This document shows, one piece after another, positions 13,499 through 18,024 of a stretch of DNA of 18,024 nucleotides (positions within the stretch are counted from its first letter, which is position 1; each line of letters starts with the position of its first letter). Origin of the DNA: CAYMWF01 sp964394085 [NCBI: uncultured Gemmatimonadota bacterium] (lineage in GTDB: Bacteria; GCA-2686955; CAYMWF01); NCBI GenBank assembly GCA_964394085.1, contig CAYMWF010000096.1, positions 1 through 18,024 on the forward strand, written 5' to 3'. A program made the position numbers and the translations under genes. Below the pieces are notes generated by a model. The model saw only the letters and a program-made list of their open reading frames with translations, was not told where the DNA came from and did not search any database.

Positions 13499-15580
13499 GT
13501 GGGAGTCGTCGAGTCGGTGGGAGAAGCTGGTTTGAGACTGCTTAGACTGTTCGTAGCGCTGATCATGCTCCTGTTCCCGGCCTTTGCCTGTGCCGGCACC
13601 CTATCTTCCGGCGGCGAGGACGGAAGCGAGCTATCCAAGCCTTTAATAGAGATGAGCCTCGAAGAGCTTCTCGAGGTGAGAGTTACGGTGACGACGGAGA
13701 CCGAGCGGGAGATCCGGGATGCCCCCGGCATCGTCTCCGTCATCACCCGTGACCGAATTTTGCGATCGGGTGCGCGCGATCTCATCGACCTCCTGCGGCT
13801 GGTGCCAGGTCTTCATCTGGCCGTCGATGTGCAGAACGTGGTCGGCATAGGTGTGCGCGGCAACTGGGCGAACGAAGGCAAGGTACTGCTCCTGATCGAC
13901 GGAATCGAGATGAACGAACTGCTGTACTCCACATTGCAGTTCGGCAACCACTATCCGCTCGAGGCCATCGAGAGAATCGAGATCATCCGCGGTCCCGGCT
14001 CGGTCCTGTACGGCGGCAACGCGGAGCTGGCCGTGATCAGGGTGACGACACTCTCCGGCGCCGAGCGTGACGGCGCCGCCCTTCGTCTGACCTACGGGCG
14101 GATGGAACACTCTCTCGCACGAGCGAACCTCGAGGTAGGCTACGGGCGGAGCCTGCTCGACGGCGATCTCGATCTCAGCATCTCAGGTCTCCTCGGCGAG
14201 GGAACACGCAGTGATCGGGAGTATCAGGATATTTACGGAGATCGCGTCGATCTCATCGGTAATTCCGATCTCAATCCAGGGCACCTGAACGTCGGCATCT
14301 CCTACAGGGGAGCGACACTGCGCTTCCTCTACGACAACTACCGCACCACGCTGATCGATGGCTTCGATGAGCTCCTGGACCGTGCCTACGCGAACGACTA
14401 CCTCACCTGCGCGGCCGCCCTCACTTACGAATTGGAGCTGGGCGACCTGGAGCTGACCCCCCGTGTGAGCTATAGGTACTGTCGTCCCTGGCACAACACC
14501 GACGAGGACGCGGTGGCTCCCTACCTCTACTACGATGTGGGTGCGGCGCGGTACAAGGGCAGTCTTCGCGCGTCATACGAATTCACGGAAGAGCTCAGTC
14601 TGCTCGCCGGCACCGAAGCCTATCTTGACTATGCCTGGGTTCGCGACTTCGAGCGCGCGCAGGAGCTGGGAGCTCCCGTCTTCGCAGACAACCAGTCCGA
14701 TGTCACGTACGGCGACGTCGCCGGTTTCTCTCGATTGCTCTTCGACAATGCGATCGCCAACCTGACACTGGGCGCGCGCGCGGAATACCACTCGGAGTAC
14801 GGGTTCTCATTCGTGCCGCGTTTCGCCGCGACACGCGTCTTCGACGGTCTGCACCTCAAGTTTCTTGCGAGCCGAGCCTTTCGCGCTCCCGGCATAGAGA
14901 ACATCGCGACATCAAGCGCCCTGGGGATCGACATCGAGCCGGAGATGACCCTGGTCCTGGAAGTGGAGACCGGCTATCGGCTGAGCAGGCACATCGAACT
15001 GGTCGTCAACGCTTTCGACATTACGATAGACAACACGATCGTCTATTTCTACGATGAAGAAAATGATGTCGAGGGTTACCGCAACTTCAACAAATCCGGC
15101 ACACGAGGCGTCGAGGCCAAGTTTCGCGCATACTACGAATCGAGCGGGCTGGACGTCGGCTACTCGTTCTATCACCCGAACGGCAAAAACGACGTAGAGG
15201 ACTACGAGGTGCCGGGGAATGACCACGCGCTGATGGGCTTCCCTGCACACAAGCTGACGGTCAACGCCGGATACGAATTCGACGACCTGTTCCTGTCGGG
15301 CTGGGTGGCGCTGCTCGGCTCCCGCTTCGCCTACACATCGGTCGACGATGAGGAAGAGTCGGAGTTCGAAGAGCTCGAACCGCAAACTCTCATTGGTCTT
15401 AACGTATCATACCGGGGTCTTCTCAAAGGACTCGACCTCAGCCTTAGCGGATTCTTCAACCTGCCGGAGCAGCGCTACGTCCATGTGCAGCCCTACAACG
15501 GCTATCACGCACCGCTTCCCGGCACCAGCGCGGAGATCATGCTCCGTCTCAGCTACAATTACGGGTTCCTCATGGACTAG
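13499..15580 (+). CDS. TonB-dependent outer-membrane receptor
   Basis: A 693-residue ligand-gated outer-membrane channel energised by TonB. A signal peptide (LRLLRLFVALIMLLFPAFACAG) precedes the segment MSLEELLEVRVTVTT. The plug domain (about 60-185) contains APGIVSVITRDRI, LIDLLRLVPGLHL, VLLLIDGIEMNEL and the hallmark IEIIRGPGSVLYGGNAE. The rest is a beta-barrel with alternating strands, for example LTLGARAEYHSEYGFSFVP and FLASRAFRAPGIENIATSS. It ends YNYGFLMD rather than with the usual terminal aromatic residue. The substrate is not evident; siderophore, cobalamin or sugar uptake are all possible. The longest frame starts at GTG 13499, but TTG 13532, preceded by GGGAG, gives a more standard signal peptide. 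It is GC-richer than its neighbours and has no transporter partner nearby. Confidence 0.92.
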   Translation: MGVVESVGEAGLRLLRLFVALIMLLFPAFACAGTLSSGGEDGSELSKPLIEMSLEELLEVRVTVTTETEREIRDAPGIVSVITRDRILRSGARDLIDLLRLVPGLHLAVDVQNVVGIGVRGNWANEGKVLLLIDGIEMNELLYSTLQFGNHYPLEAIERIEIIRGPGSVLYGGNAELAVIRVTTLSGAERDGAALRLTYGRMEHSLARANLEVGYGRSLLDGDLDLSISGLLGEGTRSDREYQDIYGDRVDLIGNSDLNPGHLNVGISYRGATLRFLYDNYRTTLIDGFDELLDRAYANDYLTCAAALTYELELGDLELTPRVSYRYCRPWHNTDEDAVAPYLYYDVGAARYKGSLRASYEFTEELSLLAGTEAYLDYAWVRDFERAQELGAPVFADNQSDVTYGDVAGFSRLLFDNAIANLTLGARAEYHSEYGFSFVPRFAATRVFDGLHLKFLASRAFRAPGIENIATSSALGIDIEPEMTLVLEVETGYRLSRHIELVVNAFDITIDNTIVYFYDEENDVEGYRNFNKSGTRGVEAKFRAYYESSGLDVGYSFYHPNGKNDVEDYEVPGNDHALMGFPAHKLTVNAGYEFDDLFLSGWVALLGSRFAYTSVDDEEESEFEELEPQTLIGLNVSYRGLLKGLDLSLSGFFNLPEQRYVHVQPYNGYHAPLPGTSAEIMLRLSYNYGFLMD

Positions 15581-15935
15581 CCGTATTCACACATGCCCTT
15601 TGAAGTCCTAGCTCTTTTAAGCAGTTCTATTCCGCCGGAATCTACCATGATCGGTTAGATATCACGAGCCCGCGATCGGTTGGATATCACGGGCTCATGA
15701 TCGGTTGGATATCACGAGCCCGCGATCGGTTGGATATCACGGGCCCGTTCCACCTGCTTGGGCCCGGGTGACGATTTTCGCACAACCCGGGAGATCCACC
15801 TCGGGATCAGCGATGCCGTTTCTCCCATCGTTCCCCTTCGGGTTCTGCATTCCCAGTCGATTTCAAAGGGATTTCAGGACTGGAGACAACAACATGAACA
15901 ACCAATCCCGAATTGTCCGAAGAGGTACGACCTGA
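15581..15935. other. Intergenic region between convergent genes
   Basis: This stretch holds the 25-bp tandem repeats and, further right, a CCCGGGT/ACCCGGG inverted pair at about 15763-15792. I see no supported gene; the open frames at about 15705-15985 resemble nothing and lack ribosome binding sites. Confidence 0.5.
15649..15748. repeat. Four tandem copies of a 25-bp repeat
   Basis: Units at 15649, 15674, 15699 and 15724 share GATCGGTTGGATATCACG. They alternate between ends AGCCCGC (1 and 3) and GGCTCAT or GGCCCGT (2 and 4), so there is a 50-bp higher-order period. Neighbouring units can pair through GAGCCCG and CGGGCTC. There are no unique spacers, so it is not a CRISPR array. Confidence 0.92.
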
Positions 15936-16313
15936 TTATGGTATCAGGATCACGTTCGAAGGGCTGCATACAAGCGTATCAATAACCTGCGCATATACGG
16001 TACCGCAGGCCCATGCCGGGACCCATATGGTAAAGCTGCAATCCCCGAACGCATCCGCTTCTTCCCAGGCGACAAAGGTGGCGGTGGCGTCCAGCCCGGT
16101 CACTGTGCCGCCGCATGGGGCCCACGCCGGAATGGCATATGATCCGGTGCCGAATGCACGGAGATACATTATTCGTGAATAGGGAGTAGCGCCGGTTACA
16201 TCAAAGGTCATGATGCCGGGGCATGTGCCGGTGGATGACAAAGTCTGTGCCGGTGCAATTGTCGATAAACAGACGACAAACAGAAATGCGGTGATAATCA
16301 AAAATCGTCTCAT
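15936..16313 (-). CDS. Small secreted cysteine-containing protein
   Basis: A 125-residue protein with a clear signal peptide (MRRFLIITAFLFVVCLSTIAPAQ, cleaved near residue 22). The mature ~100-residue domain has five cysteines and a beta-rich, low-charge composition: TCPGIMTFDVTGATP, AFGTGSYAIPAWAPCGGT, TGLDATATFVAW, VPAWACGTVYAQVID and the ending CSPSNVILIP. The PAW..CGT pattern occurs twice, hinting at an internal duplication. Proteins of this look occur as small exported proteins in several environmental phyla, but I know no function. The start is supported by GAGGAG 7 bases upstream of the ATG. It is transcribed alone, opposite to its neighbours; the upstream region is AT-rich (TATATATAG near 16450), suitable for a promoter. 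Confidence 0.82.
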   Translation of the reverse strand: MRRFLIITAFLFVVCLSTIAPAQTLSSTGTCPGIMTFDVTGATPYSRIMYLRAFGTGSYAIPAWAPCGGTVTGLDATATFVAWEEADAFGDCSFTIWVPAWACGTVYAQVIDTLVCSPSNVILIP

Positions 16314-16522
16314 GATTTATTCTCCTCTTATTAGGGCTTAATCTGTCGGCAGCTGCATACTGCGAACAAGACAGTAATATGACGTTTAATAATGCCGTGG
16401 TTACCCCGATCAGGTGAGCTTCCAGGTTAGAAGCTTTCTCTAATACTATATATAAACCATGAACTATGTAAAGTAAATAAGAAATTAACATCCTGTGCCT
16501 ATCGATCAAAGGATTTTATCCG

Positions 16523-16582
16523 CGGATCGATTATGCCTTGAAGGGAGTTCAGCGGATCGGTTATGCCTTGAAGGGAATTCAG
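16523..16582. repeat. Two tandem copies of a 30-bp repeat
   Basis: Units 16523-16552 and 16553-16582 share TTATGCCTTGAAGGGA and differ at two positions. As the unit length is a multiple of three, reading through it gives a repeated IDYALKGVQR-like peptide, but no start or ribosome binding site supports expression. Confidence 0.85.
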
Positions 16583-16719
16583 ATGATTTATTCCTTGCTT
16601 GAAAACCGAAACACATCGATTAGAGAGAAATCGATTGTCGGATTGACCGGCAAGAACTTGCTGCATCTATTTGAGCGGAAGCATGCTGCATCGGCCCGAG
16701 GTCGTCTTGTTGAATCTCC

Positions 16720-16747
16720 TTGACGAGATTTAAGCTTTTCGTAAGTT
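16720..16747 (+). promoter_or_regulatory. Putative promoter of the GT2 gene
   Basis: TTGACG (16720-16725), 16 bases, TAAGTT (16742-16747). It is duplicated ahead of the M1 peptidase at 10791-10818. The transcript would have a leader of about 85 bases. Confidence 0.5.
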
Positions 16748-16838
16748 ATTGAAACCAGCTCGAAACAGATGCTAAAGGATACTGTGAGGATTCAATTGAT
16801 TGAAAACTTAAAATCTTCTGTAAAAAGAAATAGATAAA

Positions 16839-17591
16839 ATGTACCGAGATAAAAAAGTCATAGTTGTCATGCCTGCTTACAATGCGGCTCAGACTCTGCG
16901 CAAAACTTATGAGGAGGTAATGTCCCAGGACATTGTGGACAAAGTTATTATCGTAGATGACGGCAGTAAGGATGATACTGTATCGATAGCAAAAGGTCTT
17001 CCGGATACGATTGTATATCCCCATGCTGTTAATCGCGGATATGGCGGAAATCAAAAATCCTGCTACAAGCTGGCCCTGGAAGAAGGCGGCGATATTGTCA
17101 TTATGATCCACCCGGATTACCAGTACACACCCAGACTGATCCCTGCCATGGCTTCCATGATTGGGAATGGACTCTATCACTGTGTGCTAGGTTCGAGGAT
17201 TCTTGGCGGATATGCCTTAAAGGGCGGAATGCCGGTCTGGAAATACATCGCGAATCGATTCCTCACCTTCATCGAAAACATTTTCCTGGGTACAAAGCTA
17301 TCTGAATTTCATACCGGCTACAGAGCTTTTTCAAGAAAACTGCTGGAACAGCTTCCAATCGAAGTCAATTCCGATGACTTTGTATTCGACAACCAGATAC
17401 TTGCACAGATTGTTTGGCTTGGTTATACGATAGCCGAAGTCAGCTGTCCGACAAAATACCTCGCCGAAGCATCATCGATCGACCTGACCCGAAGTATTAA
17501 ATACGGCTTCGGATGCCTGCACACGGCTTTTAGGTTTCGGCTGGCGAAAATGAATATTTTAGCTTCAAAACTATTTACATCCCAGACTTAA
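16839..17591 (+). CDS. GT2-family (dolichol-phosphate-mannose-synthase-like) glycosyltransferase
   Basis: A 250-residue cytoplasmic glycosyltransferase of the GT-A fold. The start VIVVMPAYNAAQTL (7-20) and DDGSKDDT (40-47) bind the nucleotide sugar. NRGYGGNQKS (65-74), the metal-binding HPDYQYTP (91-98) and GSRILGG (118-124) follow, then FHTGYRAFSRKLL and the acidic NSDDFVFDNQILAQ, typical of polyprenyl-phosphate or surface-polysaccharide transferases. It lacks the C-terminal membrane helices of some relatives and has the length of DPM1-type enzymes. The sugar and acceptor are unknown. The start ATG lacks a strong ribosome binding site (AAAAAGAAATAGATAAA precedes it). Its 5' end is duplicated at the M1 peptidase gene. 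A membrane-anchored protein gene begins about 160 bases downstream, possibly in the same cell-surface pathway. Confidence 0.93.
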   Translation: MYRDKKVIVVMPAYNAAQTLRKTYEEVMSQDIVDKVIIVDDGSKDDTVSIAKGLPDTIVYPHAVNRGYGGNQKSCYKLALEEGGDIVIMIHPDYQYTPRLIPAMASMIGNGLYHCVLGSRILGGYALKGGMPVWKYIANRFLTFIENIFLGTKLSEFHTGYRAFSRKLLEQLPIEVNSDDFVFDNQILAQIVWLGYTIAEVSCPTKYLAEASSIDLTRSIKYGFGCLHTAFRFRLAKMNILASKLFTSQT

Positions 17592-17749
17592 GCATTGCTC
17601 TAGCATTATGTATGCGGTTCGAAATCCTGTCCGGAGAATCATCGATTCGTCCTTTGAAAAATCCAAGTTAGGGTCTTGACCGGTTCATATCGGATCTGCG
17701 ATAAATATAGCCGCGAGTTGAAACATTGAATCCGGGTTGAAATCGAGCA

Positions 17750-18024
17750 TTGCCAGTACTCCCCCTAATAAGAATCCATGCGGTCGCGGTCATATTGATA
17801 TTGATTGTTTTATGCCTGCTGTCAGGCACCCTTGTGTTTTTCGAATCGAGCAAATCAGCCAGACTGTATCTACTCGACATGTTACCCGGGCAAAATTTTG
17901 TTTTCGACGGCTTGCTTCATACCAGTTGGAGTTTTTTCGAAATAGCCCTTCCCGATGAGTCGAGCGCCGCGTACGGATTCCGAATGAAAGTCAGGTTCAG
18001 AAAGAGAACAGAACCTGAAAGTTT
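17750..18024 (+). CDS. Membrane-anchored protein, N-terminal part (runs off right edge)
   Basis: An uninterrupted frame of 91 codons is open to the last base. It begins with a strong membrane segment (HAVAVILILIVLCLLSGTLVFF), then SARLYLLDMLPGQNFVFDGL, SWSFFEIALPDESSAAYGFR and a basic stretch. The even hydrophobic/polar pattern and lack of stops argue for a real gene. The competing frame at 17737-17958 ends inside the window and lacks such features. The start is uncertain: TTG 17750 is the first candidate after a stop, with TTG codons at about 17795 and 17801 as alternatives. No domain is recognisable from this piece. Being downstream of a GT2 gene, it may belong to surface-polysaccharide or lipid modification. 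Confidence 0.6.
   Translation, partial: MPVLPLIRIHAVAVILILIVLCLLSGTLVFFESSKSARLYLLDMLPGQNFVFDGLLHTSWSFFEIALPDESSAAYGFRMKVRFRKRTEPES

Larger units (their letters stand above)
16314..16838. other. Divergent intergenic region before the glycosyltransferase
   Basis: It holds the 5' region of the small secreted protein on the left, an AT-rich stretch around 16430-16490, a 2 x 30-bp repeat, and the glycosyltransferase promoter and leader from 16701. A 61-codon open frame at 16538 is built partly from the 30-bp repeat and is not convincing as a gene. Confidence 0.5.

Noticed and set aside
15649-15748. CRISPR array
   Set aside because: The 25-bp units abut directly with no unique spacers, and no cas gene is nearby; it is a simple tandem repeat.
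16538-16723. Small protein of 61 residues upstream of the GT2 gene
   Set aside because: It consists partly of the 30-bp repeat, overlaps the promoter region, and has no ribosome binding site.

Overview
The window looks like a chromosomal segment of an uncultured Gram-negative bacterium of the FCB type (Krumholzibacteria/Eisenbacteria/Latescibacteria-like). Two secreted proteins end in a FlgD-like NPFNP sorting tail, there is a TonB-dependent outer-membrane receptor and MORN and LamG proteins, and several intergenic regions carry short tandem repeats. This placement is inferred from protein style, not from a marker gene.

Left part (1-7610, all on the minus strand): one long type I restriction-modification operon that has accumulated defence genes. 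In transcription order: a near-consensus sigma70 promoter with two palindromic operators (7551-7609); a half-size HsdS-like subunit; HsdM; a short intergenic stretch with a gene remnant and a perfect hairpin; DinD; a truncated AAA ATPase; a cassette of TIR protein, small membrane protein, second TIR protein, third TIR protein (Thoeris ThsB-like) and a polytopic membrane protein; and the start of a second HsdS that leaves the window at the left edge. hsdR is not seen and may lie further left. Short gaps and small overlaps suggest co-transcription. The TIR/membrane cassette between hsdM and hsdS is the best candidate for an undescribed defence module: the TIR enzymes could make a nucleotide signal or consume NAD, and the membrane proteins could be the effectors. 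No ThsA is visible.

Middle (7611-13500): a 0.5 kb non-coding boundary, then a MORN-repeat protein (+) facing a secreted LamG protein with a FlgD-like tail (-). A divergent secreted M1-family zinc metallopeptidase with the same kind of tail follows. A 62-bp tandem-repeat family lies directly downstream of both the MORN and the peptidase genes.

Right part (13500-18024): a TonB-dependent receptor, four 25-bp tandem repeats, a small secreted cysteine-containing protein (-), a 2 x 30-bp repeat, a GT2 glycosyltransferase (+), and the beginning of a membrane-anchored protein that runs off the right edge. The promoter, leader and first ~20 codons of the glycosyltransferase are also found, diverged, at the 5' end of the M1 peptidase gene 6 kb away. 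This suggests that a duplicated gene start was captured by the peptidase.
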